Assembly: GCA_023666885.1 (NCBI GenBank)
Contig: JAMPBB010000002.1
Coordinates: 233,448 to 266,211 of the forward strand
Length of the DNA stretch: 32,764 bases
Source of the DNA: Muribaculaceae bacterium
GTDB lineage: Bacteria; Bacteroidota; Bacteroidia; Bacteroidales; Muribaculaceae
Direction: 5' to 3'
The position numbers were made by a program, and so were the translations under genes. Positions 25,157 through 32,764 of the stretch are shown in pieces; positions within the stretch are counted from its first letter, which is position 1; every line of letters starts with the position of its first letter. Under the pieces are notes generated by a model. The model had not been told where the DNA came from. It ran no database searches and saw only the letters and a list, made by a program, of their open reading frames with translations.

Positions 25157-26407
25157 TTATTTTGAATTAAGAGCCTCTATGGGCTTTATGCGCATGGCCT
25201 TGACTGCGGGAATGAATCCGGCCGCCGTACCGAGCACCATGAAAGCCACCATGATGAACACCGCATGACTGAAGTGGAGCTCGAATCCGGCATGGCCCAC
25301 TGCCGGGCTGTAAGTCAAATGATCGGCCACGCCGAGCACTATTGTAGCCAGACACAGACCGGCCAATCCAGCTACGGCTGTAAGCACCATACCCTCTGAC
25401 AGCACCTGCACTATTATATCGCGCGGCTTGGCGCCTATGGCACGGCGCACGCCTATCTCCTGTGTACGTTCCTTTACTATAATCCACATGATATTGCCCA
25501 CGCCTATTATACCGGCCAGCAGTGTCCCGGCCCCTACAAAGAGGGCTATGAGGCTGAATCCGGTAAAGAGAGTTTCAACCTTGCTGAACTCTTCGCCGAG
25601 ATCCTTGAAATACATGGCGTTATGATCATCAGGATGAATAGGATGGTGTACCCGCAGTATACGCTCCATATCCTGCCGCATATCAGTGGGCGTGTAGCCT
25701 TTCTTGGCGGTGAACACGAAGAATCCCACATCATCGCCCTTACTGAAGGTGCTGCGCAGTGTGGTAAACGGCATAGTGACGGAGTCATCCAGACGCGCAC
25801 CGCTCAGTGACATTTCTGAGGTCTGTCCGGCCACGCCTACCACCTGATAATAAAGTCCGCCAAGCGACAGGAACTTGCCCAATGGACTCGCATCGCCGAA
25901 AAGCTCACGCGCCAAATTACGGCCTATTACCGCCACCTTACGGCGGTGGGCCACATCACTTTCATTTATAAAACGGCCCTCGTACATAACCGGCAGCTGT
26001 ATGCCGGCATAGCCGCCTTCCACTCCGTTGACCACAGTGGATGATGATTTCGATCCATATGATGCGGTGACCATGACACTGGCCACGCTTGAGGATGAGT
26101 CAAGTATAGGTATATAGCGGCGGAATGCACTTACATCGGCATCTTTAAGCTGCCATGCATATCCCTTATTGAATCCACGGTATGATATGGTGGTACGTCC
26201 GCTGAGCATAAATCCCATATTGGTGGCAAATCCGCTGAAATTACGCATAAGCATACCCTCGGCTCCGGCTGCCCCACCCCACAGAATGGCCAGCATGAAA
26301 GTGCCCCAGAATATACCGAAGGCGGTAAGCAGAGTGCGCGTCTTGTTGCGTGACAGGGTAGAGCCTATCTCGCGCCAGTTGTCTATGTCAAAAACCGGAT
26401 TCTTCAT
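25157..26407 (-). CDS. MacB/FtsX-type ABC transporter permease (second of the pair)
   Basis: The protein has 416 residues: an N-terminal cytosolic start (MKNPVFDIDNWREIGSTLSRNKTRTLLTAFGIFWGTFML), a first membrane helix (about 28-48), a large periplasmic MacB-type core domain (about 50-280) and a C-terminal block of three helices from about 285, including RTQEIGVRRAIGAKPRDII. Such permeases use ATP hydrolysis by a partner to drive mechanotransmission rather than lumenal transport. It is 18 nt downstream of the first permease and probably forms a heterodimer with it. Confidence 0.9.
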   Translation of the reverse strand: MKNPVFDIDNWREIGSTLSRNKTRTLLTAFGIFWGTFMLAILWGGAAGAEGMLMRNFSGFATNMGFMLSGRTTISYRGFNKGYAWQLKDADVSAFRRYIPILDSSSSVASVMVTASYGSKSSSTVVNGVEGGYAGIQLPVMYEGRFINESDVAHRRKVAVIGRNLARELFGDASPLGKFLSLGGLYYQVVGVAGQTSEMSLSGARLDDSVTMPFTTLRSTFSKGDDVGFFVFTAKKGYTPTDMRQDMERILRVHHPIHPDDHNAMYFKDLGEEFSKVETLFTGFSLIALFVGAGTLLAGIIGVGNIMWIIVKERTQEIGVRRAIGAKPRDIIVQVLSEGMVLTAVAGLAGLCLATIVLGVADHLTYSPAVGHAGFELHFSHAVFIMVAFMVLGTAAGFIPAVKAMRIKPIEALNSK

Positions 26408-26425
26408 AATCTCTTACACAGTTCA

Positions 26426-27646
26426 TCATTCATATCGCAGTGCTTCCACCGGCCTCACCTTCGTAGCCTTGACCGCCGGAAACAGCCCTGCCAGAGCTCC
26501 GGATATTATCAGCACTATGGTCACCTCAAGCGCCACGGACAGATCCACGCCCGGATCCTTCAGTCCGTTGGCTCCGCTGAACAGGTGTCCTAACAGCTCC
26601 GTAACACCCATCCCGGCCACCACACCTATATAACCGAACAGAGTGGTTATGGCCACACTTTCAGCCACTACCTGCATCATTATGCTGCGAGGCTTGGCCC
26701 CTATGGCGCGGCGTATGCCTATTTCATGGGTGCGCTCACGTACGGACACAAACATTATATTGCTCACCCCCACTATACCGGACAGCAGCGTCAGCACACC
26801 GAGCACCCATACTGATGTGTCAAGTATGCCCATGGCACCCTGATTGGCAAGATAATTGTTGAAGCGGTTCCATATATGCACGGCACCCTCATCAGCCTTA
26901 TCGAAATGATGCGTCCGTGAAAGGCTTTCCCTCACACTGTTTTCAAGAGCGGAGCCGTCAGCCTCCGTCTTAAGGTCGCGGGCCATGACGGTAAGCTCGT
27001 TGACCACTCCGTCATTACCTGACAGCTGAAGAGCGGTGGTAAACGGTATATACGTAGCGTTTTCCCACGGATGCTTATACACGCCCACTATGAGCCATGA
27101 CAGCCCCATAGACTTGACTCGCGCACCTACAGCCTTATCAGCCGAGCCGAAGAGCTGCACAGCGTTAGCCTCTTCCATCACTACCACCTTACGGGCCTGC
27201 GCCATGTCAGCTTCGTTTATAAACCTGCCTTGCATGCTCTCGAAGCGGTGCGTCTTCCCTTCGGCGGGATACACACCTGAGAGTCCTCCCGTAATATAGT
27301 CAAGCTGTGTGGCCACTGTAGCCGTATCAATGCTTTTGCGTGCACCTACGGAACGCACCTGCTGTCTGTTGCGTGCGGATATAGCTTCAATGTCAGCATT
27401 CTCTAATTTTATACTGCGTCCTTCCTTATAGCCCTGAAACGGCTTGGTGGTCCAGCCGCCCCACACCGTCATAGAGCTTGTGGCTTCAGGTGTCTGGCCG
27501 GCCTCAAATGAGTTTACTACACCCTTTGACATTCCTAACAGCACTATCAGCAGGAATATGCCCCAGGCCACCGCAAATCCGGTCAGGGCCGTACGCAGCT
27601 TATTGTTCCGCAGAGTCTGCGCTATTTCGCTTACCAAATCAAACAT
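26426..27646 (-). CDS. MacB/FtsX-type ABC transporter permease (first of the pair)
   Basis: The protein has 406 residues with the same architecture: first membrane helix (about 18-42), large MacB periplasmic domain, and C-terminal three-helix FtsX block with RTHEIGIRRAIGAKPRSIM. The near-identical RRAIGAKPR loop in both permeases marks them as paralogues that share the ATPase. Its start overlaps the end of the ATPase gene by 8 nt, implying translational coupling. Confidence 0.9.
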   Translation of the reverse strand: MFDLVSEIAQTLRNNKLRTALTGFAVAWGIFLLIVLLGMSKGVVNSFEAGQTPEATSSMTVWGGWTTKPFQGYKEGRSIKLENADIEAISARNRQQVRSVGARKSIDTATVATQLDYITGGLSGVYPAEGKTHRFESMQGRFINEADMAQARKVVVMEEANAVQLFGSADKAVGARVKSMGLSWLIVGVYKHPWENATYIPFTTALQLSGNDGVVNELTVMARDLKTEADGSALENSVRESLSRTHHFDKADEGAVHIWNRFNNYLANQGAMGILDTSVWVLGVLTLLSGIVGVSNIMFVSVRERTHEIGIRRAIGAKPRSIMMQVVAESVAITTLFGYIGVVAGMGVTELLGHLFSGANGLKDPGVDLSVALEVTIVLIISGALAGLFPAVKATKVRPVEALRYE

Positions 27647-28313
27647 TGCCTTCTGCCACTATGCGTCCGTCCGATATGCGTATTATCCTATCAGTCTGAG
27701 CTCCCACGCCCGGATCGTGAGTCACCACCACCACAGTCATCCCCCCGTCATTCACCTGACGGAACACCTCCATGACCTCACGTGATGTATGCGAGTCGAG
27801 CGCACCGGTAGGCTCATCGGCCAGAATGATGGACGGATTGGTGATAAGCGCACGCGCTATGGCCACACGCTGCTTCTGTCCGCCCGACAGCTCTCCCGGC
27901 AGGTGATGCGCACGGTCAGCCAGCCCCATACGGTCCAGCAGCTCCATGGCGCGGGTATTGCGCTTGCGGCGCGACACACCCTGATAGAACAGCGGGAGTG
28001 CCACATTTTCAAGCGCGTTCTTATAATTGATCAGATTAAATGACTGAAACACGAAACCTATCATGCGGTTACGCAGCTCCGAGGCGCGGTTCTCGCTCAG
28101 ATCACGTATGAGCACCCCGTCAAGCAGATATTCGCCGGTATCATACGTGTCAAGTATACCCAGAATATTAAGCAGCGTGGACTTGCCGGAACCTGACGCA
28201 CCCATTATTGACACGAACTCGCCGCGCTCTATGTCCATATTTATATCCTTGAGCACATGCAGAGGCACAGCGCCCGGATAAGTCTTGTTTATGTCATGAA
28301 GGTGAATTATCAT
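27639..28313 (-). CDS. MacB/LolD-type ABC transporter ATP-binding subunit
   Basis: The protein has 224 residues from the ATG at 28313 ([14 protein letters not shown]); an in-frame ATG at 28340 would add nine residues. All ABC ATPase motifs are present: Walker [11 protein letters not shown]-loop FVFQSFNL, signature LSGGQKQR, Walker [13 protein letters not shown] and the switch histidine in VVVTHD. The size and GALDS signature are those of the MacB/LolD/FtsE group, which powers efflux or lipoprotein release. It is the first gene of a five-gene minus-strand operon. I found no clear TAnnTTTG promoter for it. Confidence 0.92.
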   Translation of the reverse strand: MIIHLHDINKTYPGAVPLHVLKDINMDIERGEFVSIMGASGSGKSTLLNILGILDTYDTGEYLLDGVLIRDLSENRASELRNRMIGFVFQSFNLINYKNALENVALPLFYQGVSRRKRNTRAMELLDRMGLADRAHHLPGELSGGQKQRVAIARALITNPSIILADEPTGALDSHTSREVMEVFRQVNDGGMTVVVVTHDPGVGAQTDRIIRISDGRIVAEGNV

Positions 28314-28389
28314 CCTGTACTGATTACTTTTTGTTTTCATTCATTAGACGCAGCCACATACGGATTAGTTGCACACACCAAAAGAAAAA

Positions 28390-28421
28390 TTTGCAATATT
28401 GAACCCGGGTGCTTATCTTTG
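28390..28421 (+). promoter_or_regulatory. Near-ideal + strand promoter facing a gene-free stretch
   Basis: TTTG at 28390-28393 and TATCTTTG at 28414-28421 are separated by 20 nt, an excellent match to the Bacteroidetes consensus. Transcription would begin near 28427 and run towards a terminator at 28648-28690, with no convincing gene between. Confidence 0.65.
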
Positions 28422-28426
28422 CGTTG

Positions 28427-28690
28427 TAAAGATGAAGCAAGAGAGCTTACAGCATACCACATCAAAGTAGATTGGGAAACTCATCAATTACAAATGAAAT
28501 ACCGAGACAAGCTTAGCCGTCCAATGGCGGGCCCCATCCCCTCGCAAGGGGGAGGCTTAATTAGCCCAGGCGGATTACAAAGGGGGGCGAGCGCTCAAAT
28601 CCTGTCATTCGGAGTTTCATCGCATCCTTTGATGTGGCCCATAACGAAAGAGGCTGCTCCGTTCCGGAACAGCCTCTTCTGTATTTTAAC
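28427..28690 (+). ncRNA. Possible noncoding RNA or decayed gene between ABC operon and hipA
   Basis: This stretch of about 260 nt is bounded by a near-ideal promoter and a hairpin terminator. It holds a 12-codon open frame (ATG at 28432, MKQESLQHTTSK), and another frame from 28431 reads protein-like for about 30 codons (DEARELTAYHIKVDWETHQ). Its middle contains small hairpins, including CCCCT/AGGGG at about 28539-28552. A 150-codon open frame spans the region but begins inside the ATPase gene and has unlikely composition. It could be a small RNA, a short-peptide gene or a remnant of a lost gene. Confidence 0.35.
28648..28690. terminator. Hairpin terminator shared by hipA and the 28.4-kb transcript
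   Basis: Bases 28648-28660 pair with 28666-28678 (13 positions, one C·A mismatch) around a 5-nt loop, with a TTTT run at 28684-28687. It sits just beyond the hipA stop codon (28698) on the minus strand and at the end of the predicted + strand transcript. Confidence 0.75.
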
Positions 28691-28697
28691 CTTATCG

Positions 28698-29978
28698 CTA
28701 AGGATTTAGTGCTTGTTTAATACGGTTTTTCACTTCATTTTCAATCATACCTATCCACGGTTCAGTCACTCCGGCCTGCAAGGCATATTCCCGATAGTTG
28801 CCAACTGATTTTACCGCTTTGTCAATTATTCCGGAGGCACCCTTTATATCATACCTTTCCGCTATTGACTGCAAGTCGGATCCTGTTATATTATGATTCT
28901 TTTCGTTAATGGTCATACTATGCCTGTTAACATAGAACGGCGCATGAACATCTACAGCAAATGTATAATCATAAGCCGGTGAAATATGCCACTTGCCATC
29001 CCGGTCCATCATGAAACTGAAATTCTTGTTATGATCATCAACATTACCGCTTATAACATTCAAAACCATCTGCAAAAATAGCTGATTCATCTCATCAGGT
29101 ACAATACTTAACTTCTGAGCCGTATCAAATAGATCCTCATACGATGATGATAACGGTGCCATGGCAGCAAGAGTCTGGATATGGATTTTTTCATTTCCTT
29201 TTCGATCAAAACGTTCAGTCATGAAATGTGCCTCTGTGTCCCCTTCAACAAGCCGTGAAGGCATAACCCTTAGTCCGGCAGCCACTCCCATAAGGTAATA
29301 GCTGTATTCAATCCTTGTGGTAGGGGTATCCATATGCTCATCAAATTTTATTATCATGGGCACGAATCCGGGTATCTTTGTCGGTACTTGTCCTGAATAG
29401 CATTCCCCGGTTTCGGGATTAACATTTATCACTGCTTTGGGTCTTCGTCCTCCCGCCGATGTACCAACTCTAAACAAACTCTCAATTATGAAATCCGGAC
29501 TCATCACAGCATGGAAAGATTTTGCCTCATCAATGGCCATACGCACTAACCGTGACAGTTCGGCAATCTCTACTTTAAATGACTTTTCCATATCACATGA
29601 TATAGGTGGAACAAATTCAAGCGCTCCCATCCCTCGGCGTCCTATGTAAGCCAACCGATCAAGTGCTGACAGATCCTTGGCATGAATATTGTTAGCTTTC
29701 GCCCACTCTGCAAAAACTACATTACCCCAATGATCAGGCATTGAATCAGCTATAAACGATGGGAGCCCCCCGAATTCCTTCCCTTCCTCAGGATAAATCG
29801 GCAGCCCTTTCTGAGCTGCAACTCCTGACAACGACGCCCTTAGTGGCGAAAAGTCTAAGCCACTTTTAACATAATCAGGTGAAAAATAAAAACAAACCTG
29901 AGTCCTGTATCCTGTCTTTGAAGTAACAAGTGATCCTACCTTTCTATCCCACAGAATTACATTAATATTATCTATCAT
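28698..29978 (-). CDS. hipA: HipA-family serine/threonine kinase toxin
   Basis: The protein has 426 residues. It has an N-terminal HipA subdomain (about 5-115) and a kinase core. Motifs are the flexible P-loop VGTSAGGRRPKA (S174 is at the autophosphorylation position of the E. coli protein), the catalytic loop GNVDDHNKNFSF (D314) and the metal ligand D337 in SPAYDYTF. In E. coli, HipA phosphorylates glutamyl-tRNA synthetase and arrests growth; the target here is unknown. All active-site residues look intact. It overlaps hipB by 4 nt, so the pair is translationally coupled. Confidence 0.9.
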   Translation of the reverse strand: MIDNINVILWDRKVGSLVTSKTGYRTQVCFYFSPDYVKSGLDFSPLRASLSGVAAQKGLPIYPEEGKEFGGLPSFIADSMPDHWGNVVFAEWAKANNIHAKDLSALDRLAYIGRRGMGALEFVPPISCDMEKSFKVEIAELSRLVRMAIDEAKSFHAVMSPDFIIESLFRVGTSAGGRRPKAVINVNPETGECYSGQVPTKIPGFVPMIIKFDEHMDTPTTRIEYSYYLMGVAAGLRVMPSRLVEGDTEAHFMTERFDRKGNEKIHIQTLAAMAPLSSSYEDLFDTAQKLSIVPDEMNQLFLQMVLNVISGNVDDHNKNFSFMMDRDGKWHISPAYDYTFAVDVHAPFYVNRHSMTINEKNHNITGSDLQSIAERYDIKGASGIIDKAVKSVGNYREYALQAGVTEPWIGMIENEVKNRIKQALNP

Positions 29979-30289
29979 CTTGGCTCCTTTCTTCTTACTC
30001 TTTTGGGTATCAATTTATTCATTTCACGTAATGCCATGGGCGGCACGGGCAGTTCCGGCAATAGCTCAAGCATTCTTGTTTCCATTCCCACACATCTGAG
30101 CAACGATATAAAATTGCCGAGCGACATGTTAGTGTGCTTACCCTGCTCAAAATGACTGATAGTGGTGTAGCCCACCCCTGACATCTGAGCCAACTCTCGC
30201 TGGCTCATACGCGCAGCAAGCCTGTACTCCTTAACCCTACGGGCAAGAAGCTTCAGTATGTCATAGTTTGATACATATGCCCCAATCAT
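29975..30289 (-). CDS. hipB: HipB-like XRE-family antitoxin/repressor
   Basis: The protein has 104 residues. The helix-turn-helix spans about 17-70 (LARRVKEYRLAARMSQRELAQMSGVGYTTISHFEQGKHTNMS), the usual XRE/Cro fold. The rest is a helical region and a basic C-terminal tail (PKRVRRKEPR). HipB proteins bind the toxin and repress their own operon. The promoter upstream contains concentric inverted repeats that fit this role. It lies immediately before hipA with a 4-nt overlap. Confidence 0.88.
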   Translation of the reverse strand: MIGAYVSNYDILKLLARRVKEYRLAARMSQRELAQMSGVGYTTISHFEQGKHTNMSLGNFISLLRCVGMETRMLELLPELPVPPMALREMNKLIPKRVRRKEPR

Positions 30290-30349
30290 AGTTTAAAATG
30301 TGGATATTAATATGCAAATATAGCAATAACTATCCAAATAACAAACTAT
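30288..30349. promoter_or_regulatory. Concentric inverted repeats over the hipBA promoter (candidate HipB operator)
   Basis: TGGATA (30301-30306) pairs with TATCCA (30331-30336), and ATAGTTT (30288-30294) with AAACTAT (30343-30349). Both pairs share the same centre, 30318.5, and lie over the -33, spacer and start-site region. A further ATAGTTT copy is inside hipB at 30263-30269. E. coli HipB recognises TATCC-N8-GGATA; the same half-sites occur here in the opposite order and with wider spacing. Confidence 0.6.
30315..30345 (-). promoter_or_regulatory. hipBA promoter
   Basis: On the minus strand, TTTG (30342-30345) is followed after 19 nt by TATATTTG (30315-30322), a near-perfect Bacteroidetes promoter. 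Transcription would start near 30310, giving a leader of about 20 nt before the hipB ATG. Confidence 0.75.
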
Positions 30350-30442
30350 ATTTCATGGCAAGCATGCATACACGCAGCACTACGCAGTGATGACAATCAT
30401 TTTTGTTACGATTAGTTAAAGTGGCATTAATAAGTGTTAATT

Positions 30443-30452
30443 GGGGGGGGGG
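30443..30452. repeat. Homopolymer tract of ten G upstream of a promoter
   Basis: Ten consecutive G stand alone in an A/T-rich gap. They lie about 26 nt upstream of the -7 box at 30479 and just above where its -33 element should be. Such tracts change length by slippage, so this could be a phase-variable promoter element; it is also a place where sequencing errors occur. Confidence 0.55.
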
Positions 30453-30478
30453 TATTTAAACAACTTCTTCTATTTGAG

Positions 30479-30486
30479 TATATTTG
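30479..30486 (+). promoter_or_regulatory. Promoter -7 element of the sorting-domain protein gene
   Basis: TATATTTG is an exact -7 box 31 nt before the ATG at 30518. No TTTG stands at the -33 position, so a regulator or the upstream G tract may matter. Confidence 0.55.
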
Positions 30487-30517
30487 CATCTAATTTACCC
30501 ATTATTAAATACTTGCA

Positions 30518-31024
30518 ATGCGATTCGGAAAAGCAATAGGAATAGTCCTTCTTTTCATGGCTATTCCATTAGGGCATATATATGCCCAAGAAACTACTCA
30601 GAATAAAAATGTATTGGTTGTGAGCACCTCACCGTCAACCAGACTGTACTTTTATCTTAGTAAAAATCCTAAATGGCACTTCTCGGCACATGAAAACTGG
30701 ATAGAATACGATAATACCACCTACCAGATAGAGCACAGTACCGAGATATACGGCAGATTTGAATATCAGGATGAAGATGAAATGGCCGGCGTTTCATCAC
30801 CCGAAGTTATAAAATATCCGCAGATCATATATGATGAAAACAAAGTTACGGTCAGCACCGACGAAACAACCGCTAACGTACAAATCATCAACATAAAAGG
30901 TGCAGCCATCATTAACCGGATAGTAGCACCCAATTCGGTAAAAGACTTTGATTTAAGCGCCATATCGGCAGGAGTATATATCATTAAGGTAAATAATCAG
31001 GCTATCAAATTTATAAAGAAATGA
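30518..31024 (+). CDS. Small exported protein with C-terminal sorting-like domain
   Basis: The protein has 168 residues: a signal peptide (about 1-23, ending IYAQ), a middle region of about 75 residues of unknown type (KNPKWHFSAHENWIEYDNTTYQI), and a C-terminal domain (about 110-168) with the pattern of type IX secretion sorting domains (VQIINIKGAAII, then a leucine/glycine segment AISAGVYIIKVNNQAIKFIKK). Such domains normally direct proteins to the cell surface, but relatives also occur in species without the full secretion system. Its stop overlaps the next gene (ATGA). Confidence 0.75.
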   Translation: MRFGKAIGIVLLFMAIPLGHIYAQETTQNKNVLVVSTSPSTRLYFYLSKNPKWHFSAHENWIEYDNTTYQIEHSTEIYGRFEYQDEDEMAGVSSPEVIKYPQIIYDENKVTVSTDETTANVQIINIKGAAIINRIVAPNSVKDFDLSAISAGVYIIKVNNQAIKFIKK

Positions 31025-32748
31025 AAGGATTAAAACATATAATCGTCGTACTTATTGCTACAGTAGTTTCCGTGGTGGTACGCGCTGAAGTGCCGGAGTT
31101 GGTGGATATTAGTGTTCTAAGACCCGGGACTGTTAACCAAATTGAAACTACCCATACATTGCAGCTTAAGGACGGGTTCACTATTGAGTTCGAGCTCTCC
31201 GAAGGCAAGTATTACATGAAGTCAGGCGATTTAAAAATAGAGGTGGACCGGCTCGGCAGCATTTTATTGACCCGCCCTGACTTCGTAATGAAGGTTTTGG
31301 ATGATAGATACAGCGCTGACAATATGGAGCTGTCAATAGATTCGCAGTCACATCCAGAAATAGGAATATATTTTTTCAACAATCACTATGAAAAACCTAT
31401 AAATCTTATAAGTGAACTTCCCGATTGGATAAGCTTTGACAGCGGCAATAACAAGCTTTCAGTCAAAGCAAACGAGAGTGGACTGACCCGAGAAGCTGAA
31501 ATAGTTTTCGGGTTGGACGGCTATAGTGCAACCAAAACCCTAAGTATAATCCAGGATGCATCAGCATTCTTCACTGATGAAATGCAAAGCCCGGATATGC
31601 GCTTCCTCAATCATAGAACCGATGAGGAGTGGCGGCAGTGGGTTCAGCCGCAGGGCGACGTCCTGACATATAATTTCAAAAAAGGAACGTCAGCCAAATG
31701 CACGGAGAAAGAAGCATGGACCATTGAAGTGCTGGATGATTCGGAATATGGAAATTTTGACTACTCAATGTTCCGCCCGCAGGACATCAACATTGAGTTT
31801 GATGAAGAAAACGGCACATTTGACGTTATAGTTGCTGAAAATCCCTATGAACGTGAACGTGAATTTAGAGCAACCATACAAATGGGGTCGCAATTATACA
31901 AACTGTTCATTGCCCAGCCCAGAAAGGGGTTGCCCACATACGAACAGCAAAGAAAAGCCGTGGCAGGCCTATACAATTCCACCAATGGCAAGAATTGGCG
32001 CAACAATACCAACTGGCTTACCAATGAAGACATGAGCCAATGGTACGGGCTATCAGTACACGGCAAATACCTTACAGGCATTGATCTGAGCAATAACAAC
32101 CTCATTGGAGCCGTAAACAGCGATGATTTAGAAGTGCTAATACGGACACCACGCTCTTTTTCCATATTGGGAAACGGACTATACGGCATACTGTCCGACA
32201 ATCTGCAACAGCTCGGAGAATGGCAGACAAGGGGTATCAATGTACTCACGCAGTCACCCTTCTTTAGTGGGAAACAACGGTTTTCAAATTATAAGCGTAA
32301 CATAAGGATTGACAATGTGGACTGCACAAGCCTATGGGATGATTCCACTATCAAATTCTATGATATAGTAGGAAAAAATGACCTGACATGGATTGGCGTA
32401 AGTTCACCGTCTGAGTATGTCCTTAACCAACAGCTATCCTATCCCGGAGTCTTTGGATCCATTGCATACAATATCCCTGTTTTCGAAAGCCAAGAGTCAA
32501 TGATTACCCGCTATGGCAATTACAAATATAAGGATTATACCACCTACCTTATAGATAAGGAAGGTGGCGACGGACTATCGTTTATCCTACCGCTGGGCCG
32601 GTTGGGTACAACGGTACTTGTAGACACGGAAGGATACCTTGTGGATCTGTTCCCAAAAGACTGGTCCATACCTGACGATTTTGAAAATACTATTACCGAC
32701 AATATTTTAAATAAAGAATCATCCCTATTGACCCCTATACACCCATAG
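31021..32748 (+). CDS. Exported multidomain protein with BACON-like and leucine-rich repeat regions
   Basis: The protein has 575 residues: a signal peptide (about 1-22), an N-terminal beta-rich domain, a BACON-like module (about 135-195, WISFDSGNNKLSVKANESG to KTLSIIQ), a second diverged Ig-like module (about 196-315), then a leucine-rich repeat segment (about 320-405) with the Bacteroidetes pattern LYNSTNGKNWRNNTNW and LTGIDLSNNNL. The last 150 residues contain YLIDKEGG and VLVDTEGYLVDLFP, which faintly recall thioredoxin-like folds; this is uncertain. Such proteins are usually surface-exposed in host-associated Bacteroidales. It overlaps the sorting-domain gene by 4 nt, so both are likely made and act together. 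The gene ends within the window. Confidence 0.78.
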   Translation: MKGLKHIIVVLIATVVSVVVRAEVPELVDISVLRPGTVNQIETTHTLQLKDGFTIEFELSEGKYYMKSGDLKIEVDRLGSILLTRPDFVMKVLDDRYSADNMELSIDSQSHPEIGIYFFNNHYEKPINLISELPDWISFDSGNNKLSVKANESGLTREAEIVFGLDGYSATKTLSIIQDASAFFTDEMQSPDMRFLNHRTDEEWRQWVQPQGDVLTYNFKKGTSAKCTEKEAWTIEVLDDSEYGNFDYSMFRPQDINIEFDEENGTFDVIVAENPYEREREFRATIQMGSQLYKLFIAQPRKGLPTYEQQRKAVAGLYNSTNGKNWRNNTNWLTNEDMSQWYGLSVHGKYLTGIDLSNNNLIGAVNSDDLEVLIRTPRSFSILGNGLYGILSDNLQQLGEWQTRGINVLTQSPFFSGKQRFSNYKRNIRIDNVDCTSLWDDSTIKFYDIVGKNDLTWIGVSSPSEYVLNQQLSYPGVFGSIAYNIPVFESQESMITRYGNYKYKDYTTYLIDKEGGDGLSFILPLGRLGTTVLVDTEGYLVDLFPKDWSIPDDFENTITDNILNKESSLLTPIHP

Positions 32749-32764
32749 TTGCGGTAACCTCCTC

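Noticed and set aside
28257-28709. 150-codon + strand open frame between the ABC operon and hipA
   Set aside because: It begins inside the ATPase gene, has unlikely composition and runs through the terminator and into hipA.
1-32764. tRNA, rRNA, CRISPR arrays, insertion sequences
   Set aside because: No cloverleaf, rRNA segment, spaced direct repeats or transposase was recognised in any intergenic region.

Overview
The window looks like a chromosomal segment of a gut Bacteroidales, most likely Muribaculaceae or a close relative. This is inference from content: Bacteroidetes-type promoters (TTTG, about 20 nt, TAnnTTTG) before many genes, no purine-rich ribosome binding sites, DUF3078 and BACON/leucine-rich-repeat secreted proteins, a C-terminal sorting-like domain, and the GH133–GT4–GH57 glycogen cluster. 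No rRNA, tRNA, CRISPR array or insertion sequence was seen.

Layout. (1) 1–4718, + strand: a promoter with two palindromes and a structured 5' leader RNA, then four tightly packed genes: ThiF/MoeB-like E1 enzyme, TonB-dependent receptor, secreted heavy-metal-associated (HMA) protein and metY. A hairpin terminator separates it from (2) a divergent AraC regulator (–) and tripartite RND efflux operon (+), 4805–11453. In that operon both the permease and the outer-membrane channel are broken by frameshifts. (3) 11642–16029: DUF3078 outer-membrane protein, two unknown exported proteins, a Crp/Fnr regulator and a MATE exporter. (4) 16210–20984: glycogen debranching enzyme (GH133), GT4 glycosyltransferase and GH57 amylase-like protein, closed by a strong terminator. 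(5) 21003–22729: GT2 glycosyltransferase and a lipoprotein. (6) 22717–28313, – strand: a complete MacAB/TolC-like export operon (ATPase, two FtsX-type permeases, adaptor, channel). (7) 28314–28697: an apparently noncoding stretch with a near-ideal + strand promoter and a terminator, so possibly an RNA gene. (8) 28698–30349, – strand: a hipBA toxin–antitoxin pair under a promoter with two concentric inverted repeats. (9) 30443–32748: a ten-G tract, then two overlapping genes for exported proteins, one with a sorting-like C-terminal domain and one with BACON-like and leucine-rich repeat regions.

The genes fall into independent modules: sulfur/methionine and metal uptake, two export systems (one probably dead), storage polysaccharide metabolism, a growth-control toxin pair and surface proteins. 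The least explained parts are the metY-operon leader RNA with its palindromic promoter, the transcribed-looking gap at 28.4–28.7 kb, and the pairing of an E1-like enzyme lacking its zinc cysteines with MetY. Everything here was read by eye; no database search or folding program was run.
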